This document shows positions 53,742 through 63,863 of a stretch of DNA of 64,000 bases, in pieces. The position numbers and the translations under genes are program-made. Source of the stretch: Chondrus crispus (taxonomy: Eukaryota > Rhodophyta > Florideophyceae > Gigartinales > Gigartinaceae). Where the stretch lies: NCBI RefSeq assembly GCF_000350225.1, contig NW_005179179.1, positions 447,030 to 511,029 of the forward strand, in the 5' to 3' direction. The notes beneath the pieces are model-generated. The model worked only from the letters and a program-made list of their open reading frames with translations, did no database searches and had not been told where the DNA came from. How positions within the stretch are numbered: position 1 is the first letter of the stretch; the number at the start of each line of letters is the position of its first letter.

Positions 53742-53910
53742 AAGCGATTGCGACCACTATTAGCTGACGTCGCGAAATACGGTACATTATGCCTTTGTTC
53801 AGCTTCATCAATGAAGCATGCAAACAGAAGTCATTTCTCCCTGCATGGATGCACAAAGATAGATCTATTTGTCGTTAGAGATAGCAAGACTCTTAAGAGC
53901 AATTATACTA

Positions 53911-54460
53911 CAGTAGGTACCCCTCAATAGTGCACCCTAGTGCCATAAGCTATAGGTACGCACTACTGACAGCGCGAACTAATGAAGGTTCATCTATGGG
54001 TCACGCACGGCCGGCCCACCGGCCACAAAATGCTCTGAAGTGAGCGTTTGACGTCGCTTATTGTGCATGTTGGTGATGGGCTTCAAACAGGGCTCGAAAT
54101 GTTGAGCCACGTCGCCGACTGCTCCTCCGTTGGCCAACCGTTTGATTATATCCGCTTTTTCGGCAAGCGTGAGACGTCTTCGGGTGCTCCGTTGATTGGA
54201 GCGGCTTCCAGTCCTTCGTGGCGATTCCATCTGGCGGTGGGATTGTGTTGGGTCGGTGGTCGCGGTAGTTGCGATCAGTGGTCGGGGTGTCCGGTCGGGG
54301 TGTCCGGTCGTGGTCGTCATCCGCGGCGCAGCGGTGTCTACATAGGCATGGCTCTACGTGCACAGGTGTACACGTGGTAAGAATGGTGACATCGCTGAAA
54401 GGGGTGCACTTTTGGCCATGTGCACTATTGTAAAGCGAACTATTAAGGAGACCCCTCCTG
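53911..54460 (-). mobile_element. Short pogo derivative carrying only a CENP-B-type domain
   Basis: TA lies at 53909-53910 and 54461-54462. The ends are CAGTAGGTACCCCTCAATAG and, on the other strand, CAGGAGGGGTCTCCTTAATAG, imperfect inverted repeats. The 550-bp interior has a single minus-strand ORF (54320-53994) with a helix-turn-helix domain and no catalytic domain. It is an internal-deletion derivative of a pogo/Tigger element. Confidence 0.7.
53994..54320 (-). CDS. CENP-B N-terminal (psq-type) helix-turn-helix protein, truncated transposase
   Basis: The frame encodes 108 residues. A disordered Thr/Pro/Arg-rich N-terminus precedes RRRLTLAEKADIIKRLANGG and VGDVAQHF, the helix-turn-helix at the start of pogo/Tigger transposases and CENP-B (established family). 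After it the sequence (KPITNMHNKRRQTL) matches the usual third helix and linker. The frame then stops at 53994 and the DDE domain is absent. If expressed, it could bind the ends of related elements and act as a repressor; that is inference. Confidence 0.65.
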   Translation of the reverse strand: MTTTTGHPDRTPRPLIATTATTDPTQSHRQMESPRRTGSRSNQRSTRRRLTLAEKADIIKRLANGGAVGDVAQHFEPCLKPITNMHNKRRQTLTSEHFVAGGPAVRDP

Positions 54461-54462
54461 TA

Positions 54463-55082
54463 AACTGAAACTGATCAGGAAAGATCGCAGGGCTCCACAA
54501 TCGAGATATTCCAACAGGGATATCATAGAGCTTGCTGTCATAAAATCAAGTTGGGCATTCTCACAATTTTAAAGCTCATCACTGCTGAGATTGTATTGCT
54601 TTGTACTAGTGTCTATTGGACAATGCGCCTCATTTGAGGATTTCGCCTCATATGAGGCTTTTTTGCCGCGCCGTTTCTGGCGCAAAGAGGGAGAACTGAA
54701 AGCCATAGTTACCGCGAAACAGTAACAGTAAGAGTAAAAGACAATGTCCCTTGAAGGCACCAAGAATGCACGGTATTTAGGAGGGTCTTTCTAATGCTCT
54801 GACAGACAGGAAAAATCCTCATGATCAAAAACGTCCGTCCAATAGACACTAGAGGGAGAGGACTTACCGGGAATAATACCAATCATATCACTACCGGGAA
54901 TACCTGACTTACTAACACCTACGTGGCTTTTAACAATAAATGCCGAGCACCACTCCTGTCTCCCCTTGCTAGACATATACTGTATAAGGGTGTCAACCGC
55001 AGTTGTAGAACTTCACGTCCACCGCTGCTAAGTTTACCTCCGCACCCATTTATCAGCCCGGGACCCATTGCAACAATCTACC
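54463..55082. promoter_or_regulatory. Upstream region of the secreted-protein gene
   Basis: No gene was seen. A hairpin GCCTCATTTGAGG / GCCTCATATGAGGC lies at 54629-54658. ATATACTGTATAAGG near 54975, about 110 bp before the ATG at 55083, is a possible TATA-type core promoter. The rest is AT-rich and unassigned. Confidence 0.3.
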
Positions 55083-56553
55083 ATGAAGCCTGCCATCTTG
55101 CTTATGTGCCTGCTAATGTGCCCCCTCGCTCTGTGCGTCCCCTTGTCCGCTCTTTCCTCAACGACAGATAACCGTTTCTTCCCCGGACGAATTCTCCATT
55201 TCCGCGACGGCACTGTACTCGTCTCCGCCGCAGCTACCTACGGTTACGACGAGCTGGGCCTACACCCCATCGTAACCGTCCCCAACCGGCCCGAATTCAT
55301 CTCTGAAACTATCTTACTCGCTCGCGTTCATCCTGTAAACCAAACCATTATCTGGGCGTCCGCCGTTACGAGTATGGAAATGAACGCCGGCTTGAGTGTC
55401 GACAGCAAGGGGAACACCTATGTCATTTCAGATATGCACCGAGGGCTCAAGCCGCCGGAGGGAACCATTACTGTCATCAAGTACTCCCCAAAAGGCGAGC
55501 GCTTGTACGAGAGGAGTCATACGCCCCGTACTGTGTCGGGGCCTATTTATTATAAGGGTCCAGAATTTACACTTGGCGTCGTGCAGGAGGGCGAAGGGTC
55601 TCTCTTCGATGTGGGAGCGGAGCTTGTCGTGCCCGTTTTGATTCACAGCAAAAAAGCCATTAGACGCCTTGGGATTTTGGGTTTGAGTAAGAACACTGGC
55701 GCGGTTGTGGCAATGAGGACAATGCCACAACTAACGGAGCTGGCCATTTCGACGGACGTGTCGTGCTGTTTTAAAGATTGGGAAAAACGCGTTGAGATCC
55801 CTCGCGTGCTTTTTGTACCGTGGGGTTCGGCCCGGGAAGGCAAATAGGGTGAATTTATATGTGCAATGCGCATCCGTGAGGGGAAAGAAGAAGAAAATCG
55901 TGACAAGGCTCCTGGATGACTCGGATGTGACCATCTTCAGGCGGAATCGTCTAGCAGTCGAAGGGGAGGTGAAAAAGGGCAGATTGCCGTCGTTGTTTGT
56001 TGTGCACGAGAGATATGCAGAGGGGGGATCGACGGCTAGGCCTGATATGGTGATAAACAGGCTGGATGGCAGGACTTTAGAGAACGTGGATTGGGGGAGT
56101 GGGAAAAAAGGGGGGAGAGTAAAGCCGCTCATCGTCAGACTGCCAACGACACGTGTTGCCGGTGATGTACCGTGGCTTCTTGCGATCAAGTATCTGCAAA
56201 AGCGGCGCACGATTAGGGTGATGTTTACGATAGGTACAGAGATCACGAAGCTTAGGAAGGATACAGGGCCCAGGGCAGACATTGTGGTGGAGTCGAGGAA
56301 CGGTATGTATGATATATTCCCGTCGAAGCAATGGGTATTGTACATTGATGAGAAGATTCGGTTTGCGACGACGCTCGTAGATGTGGATCCCAGGACAGAG
56401 AAAAAGAGCAGATTCAGACTAATTGTGAATGACGTGGCGGTCTCCAAAGATGAAAAAACGGCAAGGTTGATTGGCTTCTTTTCGACAGTCGCGATCGAGA
56501 GCGGGCCTCTGTACATTCTCAACTCCAAGGTCCCAGACACGAGCATGCATTGA
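55083..56553 (+). pseudogene. Secreted protein, beta-propeller-like, one frame break
   Basis: The ATG at 55083 gives a clear signal peptide (MKPAILLMCLLMCPLALC). The next residues hold repeated beta-rich segments: RILHFRDGTVLVSAAATYGY, NAGLSVDSKGNTYVISDM, GTITVIKYSPKGERLYERS. The DSKGNTYV type of repeat is typical of NHL/SBBP-like propellers. The first frame stops at 55845-55847; the protein look continues in the next frame (GKANRVNLYVQCASVRGKKK onward) to TGA at 56551-56553, so one base is missing or extra near 55830-55848. Later parts have more beta segments and basic residues (PSKQWVLYIDEKIRFATTL). Length about 490 residues in all. No GT-AG intron of suitable size spans the break. It is either a pseudogene or an assembly error in an otherwise good host gene. 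Function unknown. Confidence 0.6.
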
Positions 56554-57584
56554 TCGGGCTGTCTGATAGATGGTGGCTATTTGTAAAGCGCGCCTTGAAG
56601 AGGCGCTTTCTTATCGAATCGATTGCATTTTTACCTTACATTCTCAGTATTGCAACACCGTCACGTAGCTTTGACACTGTTAATCTGCACGCATGGAACC
56701 AACGAAGGAAATGGATATGATAAATCAGGCTTGCAATTCTCGAAATGGGAATCTGAAATTCAGGGTTGATATCGCATACATGGCATATGCACCAAATGCA
56801 GTATCCTGCCAGCGGCCATCGTTTTTGCTTTATCGAGAGGCACCTAGCTGGAGCATTAGGAATGAAGTAGCTCTGCATTAGCGATATAAGTAGATACGTT
56901 TGCGGATAGATATCAAAAGCAGAACAACGAACAAAAGAACAGAACAACACAGTGCTTTAATTGCGCAACCAAATCATAGTGCAACTAGTCCGGCATAGTC
57001 GAAGGCTCGAGAGGGCGTCAAGCATTGACAACCGAGCAGTGAGGAGACTGTTGAACCACGCGGCGACATACTTCGCGTTTGAATCTTAGAACCTCGCGCA
57101 CGGAATCAGCCTATCCAACTCGGCACCCCTGTCTCCGGGCAACGGTGACTTGTTGCATCCGCTGCCCTTCGGTAGTCTACCTTCCTGCTGTACGCGGCCC
57201 GTTTGTGGACAAACCGGAGAGACCAACTCCTCCCGACAGTTTCTGTCGTACGCGGCACGCGCTCTCGGAAGGGTCGGCTTTTCAAGATCTGACTCGACAT
57301 TGAAGTCAGACATATATTTACTTCCAGTCAGTGACCACCTGTTTTTTTGGTGCAATTTGTCCAATATGATCTTTTTTTTGCAATGCTGAGCTGTCCCTTT
57401 CACCCGGATAAATACACATGAACGACATCAAAAACGCGACTTTTCTCACATCGGCCCAACTGCCGATCTCCGACACGGCATAACATTGCGTTCTCTTCCA
57501 GCGACAGGTCTTCCACATAGCTGTAATGATTCGTTCTTGAACTGTCCATCCGCCTGTTCCATTGTCTTCCAGATTGCCTGAGGT
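56554..57584. other. Intergenic stretch
   Basis: No gene could be supported. The frames at 56693-56881 and 57079-57403 are short and show no domain. If the following locus is a transposon, its left terminus should lie here, but without the partner end the inverted repeat cannot be recognised. Confidence 0.4.
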
Positions 57585-60500
57585 ATGGTACAGGGCAAAA
57601 GCCTTTCCGTTGATCCGCTGGCAGCGAAAGTAGGAAGTACAGCTACCTGTTTTGCATGTGGGACTCATAATACCCGCAAACCTAGTTTTCTTGTCACTCT
57701 GAGTCCTCAGAAGGTCATTGCCCGAGCCACTGTGCAAACTGGCTCCCATTCAAACCCCTTCAAGCGCCTTAACACAGAATGTGCAGCCTCTGTGTATCTC
57801 TGTGGAACATGCCGCGACAAGATTTACGGTTGGCAAGTTATTTGTAATCCCCGGAGATACGGCGCAGCAGTATCAAAGAATGCCTTGACTTCCTGGAAGA
57901 ACAGGTGTACCGATGATGTTGGTGCACAGGACACACGGTTATGCTTCCTCTGCGTCGAAAGAGGCAGTAGAGGACAAGTGAGCGAGCTGCATGGCGGAAG
58001 TAGAGCTGAAAGACGTCGGAATCCCACGCGTGATTGGAAGCTATTCAATATATCCGTTCGAGACGGTCCAGTACGAGAGTTATTCACTGGCGAACTCACC
58101 CGTCTATCGGGATGCGAAATAGTAACCGCTCAAACTCTACTATCGGACCCGTCTGTACACTTCCTATGCTACTATCATCTTAACCATAGCAGGATAGCAC
58201 GAGAGGTAGCCATGGATACGTACTGTATCGGAAGACAAAAATGTGTATTTGAACTACGTGGTTGCTCCTTAAAAGGCAGTGCTGCACGAAATGCTCGCTT
58301 ATGGTCCATGAAAGATGTTTCCGTTGAAAGTTTGAACGACTTTGAGTACTACACAGACTTGGATGAAAGAATCCGAAGCCACTCATACGGAGAGCTCAGC
58401 TGCTATGATGTCATGAACCAGTACTGTTGTAGAAGTTGTCTTTATATAATTACCGAAGGCAGGAGTGGAACACGTCCTGCCGTGTCTCTTACAAGTATAA
58501 GCAGTTCTGTGGATCGGTTTCTCGCGCGGTGCATATTTTACAGTCTGGCATCGGAGGACGAGGCAAGAAAAAGCAGTATTGTGCTCAATACAGCTTCTCA
58601 GGACGTAGCTGTAATAGCCAGACAGTTGCGAGTGAAATGCATACTGCCCGGCAGGGAGGCAAGCAATTCTGTACAAATGCTTCCCTTTACAGAGGTATGT
58701 CGAGCAAGACAGCGACTCTGTAGTATTCATGAGAAAGACCACATGGTACATCAGTTCGCAATTGATCCTCGAACTCTAGAGAAACGACTAGAGTCTGTCT
58801 TGGCTGGGAAAGGAATACTTCTTAAGAAACTAACGTCTCATCTCCGGTGCTATGTATCTGTTACCCAAGTAGAGGACTTACTGTCCTCTATTGCGGCATC
58901 CAGTAGCACAGCCAAATCATGCTGGGTTCGCTCTAGCAGCAATGAGATTAGAGCTTGCCTCGATCTGGTTGGAAAGAGATTTCAGGACAGAAAGGAGATG
59001 TACTGGGAAGGGGAATGGAGTCTAGCATCAGAGATAGTGGGCATTCCAGAGGCCCTTTGGACGGATACAGTGCTAACTATGGCATCCAGGAAGAGAACTA
59101 CAACCTGGACAATTGCAGCTAAAGCTTCTGGTGTTCGAATTCTGAATACATTTCCTGTCAGCAACTCCTCAGAGTGTATGCCGAAGCCCTCTATCGAGGA
59201 AGCCCTGAATAAGGGCTCTGACTACTCGCGGACAGATCTGATACTTTGTGTCATGGTGTTGAAAGTTATAGAGCAGTTGGTTCTTTCACGGACAAACGGA
59301 GTGTCCGGACCTTTGACAGTAACTGCATCTGTGGCGGGAATTTGCGAAGTCAGCCCGTCCTTTGTAAGTGTTCTGAATTCTATGGGTGTGTTTATGTCTT
59401 ACAATGTTACGGAGAGACACAGGCAACGGCTTATAGCTGCTCGAGAACGCAGTGGTCCATGGAAATTTAGTTGCACAGACAGCTCGTCAATACCCCTTTT
59501 ACAGTTTGATAACTGGGATATAAAGCCCCTTCATGCCGTCAAAGTCGACAATAAGGCCATGCCTAAAGTCAACGGTTCTTTAATGCAAGGTGTCTCTAAG
59601 AAACGTAAACTATCAGGCACTGAATCAGACTGTGAGAAGGCGAAAAGACGGAGGACTGAGGGTGTAGGATCCTGGCGGTGCCCAAGCCTGCTTGGAGATA
59701 GGGGTAAGTTTGCCGGGAGCTTCAACTCTGAGGAGCATAGAGCCGTGTTGAATCAATTCAATGATATAGTGTTCGGAGTAACTTCACTATTTCGTACGGA
59801 GCTTCTGGGTGGAAGGGAAAGAAACGACATGGAATATAACACCGGTATAAGAAAGGAATACGAGCAGAAGGCTTCCAACCCCCCTGTTAACTTTAGGACA
59901 TTGCTACTTTCTTCCTTCAAGCCACACGGGGGTGCGACAGTTCCAGATGAAGTCCTTTCAGATCAACATGTAGTATATGTAGAGATTAGTCGAGACAATG
60001 CGGCCGATATACTTACTGTAAGAAGGTTTCTAAGGTTGGTCGAGGAGCAGTTGAAACCCGGAAGGCCTAACTGTCCGAGGTACGTAGTATTGGCTGGAGA
60101 CCAGCCATCGTACAAAATGTTCTGTGAACTGTGGCTGGAGTCCTGGAGAAGTTATCGGAAGAATGGTAGCGGCGTGGGGTTGGACAGACAAGATATATGT
60201 CTTCATGAATGGATGGTGCCTCTTCCCGGCTTCTTTCACGCCGAGAAACAGGCCATGTACTCTTTGTGTAAGGAGATGCTTGACGGATTGGGTCTAGAGG
60301 AGCTAGCAAGCTGTGCGGGACTATCGAAGTCGCAAGTGACTAACATCATGAGTCATTCCCATGCTCGGAACAATCGTGCCGTGCTTTTTAACTTGGCCTG
60401 CTCGATGGTAATTCACATAACTGACATGCTGGCCCTCGAGGACGAAGATGTCTCCCGACAGGTAGAGAAAATGCACACGAACGCATCTAGAAAAAATGTG

Positions 60501-62114
60501 ACTGTAGACATAAACATGGTCTCAGTTGAAGATAGGCAGCACGCAGCCCGGATTCACCCGAGTTGGGAAGCCGACTCTTCCAATTATGACACCTATCCTG
60601 GAAGTATATACAAGGAGACAACAGATATAATAACAGCAGATGTCATTGCCACAGGAAGACTTATAAGGCAAAAGGTTGAGAAGCTCTATAGCAATGCTCC
60701 GAATGGAAAGCACTTCATACATACAGTTCTTCTGTCCTGTCTACTACCTACTGTCGGGTTCCATGTGCTTTCCCGAACTGGGCACACAGATATGATGGAC
60801 GCTTTCTGGTTTAAACAGATAGCAATACTTCATTCCAGCAACCATCTTAAGTACCAGGAGTTATCGCTTTTCTCAATGTTCTTTCGGCTCATGCTTCCTA
60901 CTGTTGTTGCCGAACATTTATATGATGAAAAGCCTGGAAAGGCAGTTCTTAAGCTATTAAGCTTCACTGGAAGCGTCAAAGACGGGATTGATAGAAGAGG
61001 ATGGACCTATGTCCATCATGACGAAATGCTGGAGATGCTGGCTGTTAGGCACTTGAAAAGTTTAAGCGTGAACTTTATTAACCACCTACAGAATGCTGCT
61101 TCATGGTTGTTACCTGTGTCAATGTCACGTGCTCTAATTAGGTACGCCACCGGAGCCTCCCGAGCTTTTGGTAGACGGCGAGATCCGGGAGACGGAGGTG
61201 AGCTCCCGGGTCCTCTTTCTCAATTTGACAGAAATGCATGTCAGTGGAGAACTGTAGCCCGTATGTTGCATATAATGAGGGAATCGAGCTTTTTAAGCAT
61301 CAGCTACAGAGGCTCAGAGCGTCTCACAAACGTGTTCACTGTCCCTCCGAGGATGATGAACATACAAAAGGACCAGGACGAGATTCTTGCAGTTTCTAAA
61401 AGAGGAGCTGTAACTGCAAAACTCCATGCATCTGTGCTTTTTCCAGACATATTTGGACGGCTAACTGATGAAGATAGAAAAAAATACTTCTCTGGTAAGC
61501 AGTTCAAGAAGTGGACCAGATGTAGAAGTGTTATAAGACCCGCGCAGTCCATGGCAAAAAGTAATGGCATGTCATTCCCCGGGGAAGACAGTTCGTCTTT
61601 TATACAGAATGCTTCCATAGCAGGTGGAACGAAGTCCTCGTCACGAAGGAGAGTGGACAAGGAGAAGCTTACGAGAATTCTAAACGACCGGAGAAAAAAG
61701 TTATCCAAGATAAAGGACTGCTTCGTCATCGAGCAGAGAAAAGCAATTGCAGTAGGGAATGCAGAATACCTCGAAGAGGTGATGAAGAGATGGGATGAGG
61801 CTCACCATAGACGGCACGTGATATCTGCTTTCGCAGACTGCTTCTATGACATGGATGGAAATATTAACCATGGATCCAAGTCGAGATTTTTGAAGTACAG
61901 TACAAGGGATAACAGGGATGTCTGTTATCCGTTCAATGCATTTGCAGTTGGTCACCGTGTCTCTCAAAACATTTATAGCGCTGAGATTGCACCATTCTTT
62001 TCTGTGCAGATTGATATCATGAATGCACTACATTATCGGGGAGATACGGGAGAGCGAGGCACTTCGGTAATGGACGTTGTGACTGGTAAGATGAAATCCG
62101 TACTGAAGCCATGA
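57585..62114 (+). CDS. Large Academ/DUF6589-like protein, 1509 aa
   Basis: The ATG at 57585 is in good context (GAGGTATGG). The N-terminus has paired CxxC motifs (C22/C25, C72/C75 and C119/C122) that suggest zinc binding. The middle third is helical with a nuclear-localisation-type basic patch (KKRKLSGTESDCEKAKRRR, about residues 670-690). Around residue 838 a strand ending in VVLAGDQPSYKMFCELW is followed by WMVPLPGFFHAEKQAMYSLC. A GDQ acid after a hydrophobic strand, then a PxxGxFH block, is the hallmark I associate with DUF6589 proteins of animals and protists and with Academ transposases. The region after it (FHVLSRTGHTDMMDAFWFKQ) is also typical. The C-terminal 200 residues are basic. 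No intron or frameshift. The TGA at 62112-62114 is followed by open frame, so readthrough or a fused ancestor is possible. Transposase role is inference. Confidence 0.6.
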   Translation: MVQGKSLSVDPLAAKVGSTATCFACGTHNTRKPSFLVTLSPQKVIARATVQTGSHSNPFKRLNTECAASVYLCGTCRDKIYGWQVICNPRRYGAAVSKNALTSWKNRCTDDVGAQDTRLCFLCVERGSRGQVSELHGGSRAERRRNPTRDWKLFNISVRDGPVRELFTGELTRLSGCEIVTAQTLLSDPSVHFLCYYHLNHSRIAREVAMDTYCIGRQKCVFELRGCSLKGSAARNARLWSMKDVSVESLNDFEYYTDLDERIRSHSYGELSCYDVMNQYCCRSCLYIITEGRSGTRPAVSLTSISSSVDRFLARCIFYSLASEDEARKSSIVLNTASQDVAVIARQLRVKCILPGREASNSVQMLPFTEVCRARQRLCSIHEKDHMVHQFAIDPRTLEKRLESVLAGKGILLKKLTSHLRCYVSVTQVEDLLSSIAASSSTAKSCWVRSSSNEIRACLDLVGKRFQDRKEMYWEGEWSLASEIVGIPEALWTDTVLTMASRKRTTTWTIAAKASGVRILNTFPVSNSSECMPKPSIEEALNKGSDYSRTDLILCVMVLKVIEQLVLSRTNGVSGPLTVTASVAGICEVSPSFVSVLNSMGVFMSYNVTERHRQRLIAARERSGPWKFSCTDSSSIPLLQFDNWDIKPLHAVKVDNKAMPKVNGSLMQGVSKKRKLSGTESDCEKAKRRRTEGVGSWRCPSLLGDRGKFAGSFNSEEHRAVLNQFNDIVFGVTSLFRTELLGGRERNDMEYNTGIRKEYEQKASNPPVNFRTLLLSSFKPHGGATVPDEVLSDQHVVYVEISRDNAADILTVRRFLRLVEEQLKPGRPNCPRYVVLAGDQPSYKMFCELWLESWRSYRKNGSGVGLDRQDICLHEWMVPLPGFFHAEKQAMYSLCKEMLDGLGLEELASCAGLSKSQVTNIMSHSHARNNRAVLFNLACSMVIHITDMLALEDEDVSRQVEKMHTNASRKNVTVDINMVSVEDRQHAARIHPSWEADSSNYDTYPGSIYKETTDIITADVIATGRLIRQKVEKLYSNAPNGKHFIHTVLLSCLLPTVGFHVLSRTGHTDMMDAFWFKQIAILHSSNHLKYQELSLFSMFFRLMLPTVVAEHLYDEKPGKAVLKLLSFTGSVKDGIDRRGWTYVHHDEMLEMLAVRHLKSLSVNFINHLQNAASWLLPVSMSRALIRYATGASRAFGRRRDPGDGGELPGPLSQFDRNACQWRTVARMLHIMRESSFLSISYRGSERLTNVFTVPPRMMNIQKDQDEILAVSKRGAVTAKLHASVLFPDIFGRLTDEDRKKYFSGKQFKKWTRCRSVIRPAQSMAKSNGMSFPGEDSSSFIQNASIAGGTKSSSRRRVDKEKLTRILNDRRKKLSKIKDCFVIEQRKAIAVGNAEYLEEVMKRWDEAHHRRHVISAFADCFYDMDGNINHGSKSRFLKYSTRDNRDVCYPFNAFAVGHRVSQNIYSAEIAPFFSVQIDIMNALHYRGDTGERGTSVMDVVTGKMKSVLKP

Positions 62115-62243
62115 ATAACAGGAACGAGGGCCACTCGTCTCCATCAGATTCATCTACACATTGATGACCCCTCCCTTCTGATAAATCAGAAGGGATCGGA
62201 GCAGATAAGAAGAGATGAGAGCAGAGCAGCTGTAACCAACAAC

Positions 62244-63863
62244 TTGGAAGACGCAGAGGAGCTTTCAGAGGGCCATGTACTGCATTTCGATGAAGAACTG
62301 AGTCTGCCATGGTCTTCTCTTTTAAAAAACAGAAAGTACAAAGATGAACTAGCATCACTACACCTGTTTTGCTCAGCTGTAGCTGCATTTGAGCTCTTGC
62401 ATGAAAAATCTTCTGGCTGCTCTGTATTTTTACATGGAGGTACGTTTGCAGTAGACAGTTCTTTTATGAAAAGCAGGCCGCATGATTTCTATCCTTCTCG
62501 TTTTGACGAGAAGATAGATGTGGACGACTCACTACGAGGTTCTGTAATTCTGAGAAGAAAGGCCGAAAAATCAGCAACGCAGGGTACTTTGTTCTGCATT
62601 CCACGAAATAGATGCCTTGTGTTCAAGACGAAAGGAGGAGCATTCCTTGGTATGCATGCCTTGAAACATGGCGAGTCGGAGACCAGGTTTGTGGCAACGT
62701 TCAAAGCATACATAGAGAGACCCTTCAATGATACCCGGCAATCTGCTGGTCTCGCAAGACAAAGCAGTACATCTTCAAGAGGTACTGTGACCTACAGTAT
62801 TTCATTAATTGTCTCAGATGACACGGACGTCTTCATCATACTACTATGCAACAAATACATGCATAAGTACGGAGTTAAGCATGTTCTAAATAACACTGTG
62901 CATGATATTGATAGTGCAGTGGCGGCTCTTCGAAATGCAGACATGACATGTCTGGATGTGGGGGCAGCTTACTGCATGGCCGGCTGTGACTTCGCCCCTT
63001 CTCATTATGGTCTTCGTCATGACCATTTTGTAGAAGGGCTTTCTACGTTCCGTACTACGTTGAGGACGATGAATGCCCCGCTCCTAGAGGATGAAAAAAA
63101 GTGGAACACTTTCATGTGCATGGCGTATCTTCAAAAATACGGCAAGAGCAAGCTCCTTACTGCCTCACAAACAAGAGAAAGAAGCAAGGCTGCGATGCTT
63201 CAGGTAACTCAAGGCGTTCTTCTGCACAAGGAATTCACCGAGTTTCAAAAGTCCATATTCCAAAACGAGAATAGCGTGGGGTCCTCACTCTGGACAAGGG
63301 ATGTGAGGAACTTCGTGGCCGACACTGCAAAATCAGCTAATCAACTTGTGCCACCGCAGGAGCATCTTAAAATGCAGATGAAAAGAGCTTACTTTGTCCT
63401 AAAGCAGTACTGGATGAATTCATCTAACGAAGACTTGTCTTCACACGTTGTAGGCGGTTGCAGCTCCGACTTTGGATTTAACCATGACGGAACGTTTCTA
63501 CTTCACAGGGAAGAGGATGTAAGTGAAATTCAACGAAATATGAAGTCTATTACTCCGTCTTGCAGGTGTAAGGGAGACTGCAAATCACTGAGATGTACTT
63601 GCTTAAAGCAAGCTTTGAAATGCATAGGTTGTCTCTGCAATGAATTAACTTGCCGAAACGGAGTCGACGATATAGTAGGCAATGATAACAGTTCTGTTTC
63701 TCAAGCACAGCTTCAATCTGTTTCAAGTGCTGTCAGCAACGCAGATGCCGCACAATGTCATGCGGAGAACGTCTTTGTCACGGCTGAATTCGGGGACGTA
63801 GTCACAGTTGCTCCTGAGATCGAGGTCAGCTCTGAGTCAAGCTCAGAAAGAGACAGAATATAA
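62244..63863 (+). CDS. XPG/FEN-like nuclease with CXC cysteine cluster
   Basis: The frame is open from the TGA at 62112 onward, but no ATG occurs until about residue 74 after 62244, so the protein may be made by readthrough of the upstream ORF, by splicing, or from a non-ATG start; 62244 is a nominal TTG. A strand LIVSDDTDVFIILLCNKY (near 62810) and CMAGCDFAPSHYGLRHDHF (near 62975) resemble the acidic active-site and GCDY/helix-hairpin parts of XPG/FEN-type nucleases. Near 63560-63660 a dense cluster (CRCKGDCKSLRCTCLKQALK then CIGCLCNELTCRN) resembles tesmin/TSO1-type CXC DNA-binding modules. The C-terminus is Ser/acid-rich and ends at TAA 63861-63863. It probably acts with the upstream protein in the nucleus in transposition (inference). 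Confidence 0.55.
   Translation: MEDAEELSEGHVLHFDEELSLPWSSLLKNRKYKDELASLHLFCSAVAAFELLHEKSSGCSVFLHGGTFAVDSSFMKSRPHDFYPSRFDEKIDVDDSLRGSVILRRKAEKSATQGTLFCIPRNRCLVFKTKGGAFLGMHALKHGESETRFVATFKAYIERPFNDTRQSAGLARQSSTSSRGTVTYSISLIVSDDTDVFIILLCNKYMHKYGVKHVLNNTVHDIDSAVAALRNADMTCLDVGAAYCMAGCDFAPSHYGLRHDHFVEGLSTFRTTLRTMNAPLLEDEKKWNTFMCMAYLQKYGKSKLLTASQTRERSKAAMLQVTQGVLLHKEFTEFQKSIFQNENSVGSSLWTRDVRNFVADTAKSANQLVPPQEHLKMQMKRAYFVLKQYWMNSSNEDLSSHVVGGCSSDFGFNHDGTFLLHREEDVSEIQRNMKSITPSCRCKGDCKSLRCTCLKQALKCIGCLCNELTCRNGVDDIVGNDNSSVSQAQLQSVSSAVSNADAAQCHAENVFVTAEFGDVVTVAPEIEVSSESSSERDRI

Larger units (their letters stand above)
57585..63863 (+). mobile_element. Candidate Academ-type (AcademX-like) DNA transposon, coding core
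   Basis: Two large intronless ORFs lie in one reading frame, separated by a single TGA at 62112-62114. The first resembles the large DUF6589/Academ-type proteins, and the second combines an XPG/FEN-like nuclease signature with a cysteine cluster. A transposase with an XPG nuclease is the described arrangement of the AcademX group (established knowledge from repeat classification, recalled rather than searched). The terminal repeats were not identified; the right end probably lies beyond the window. Confidence 0.55.
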
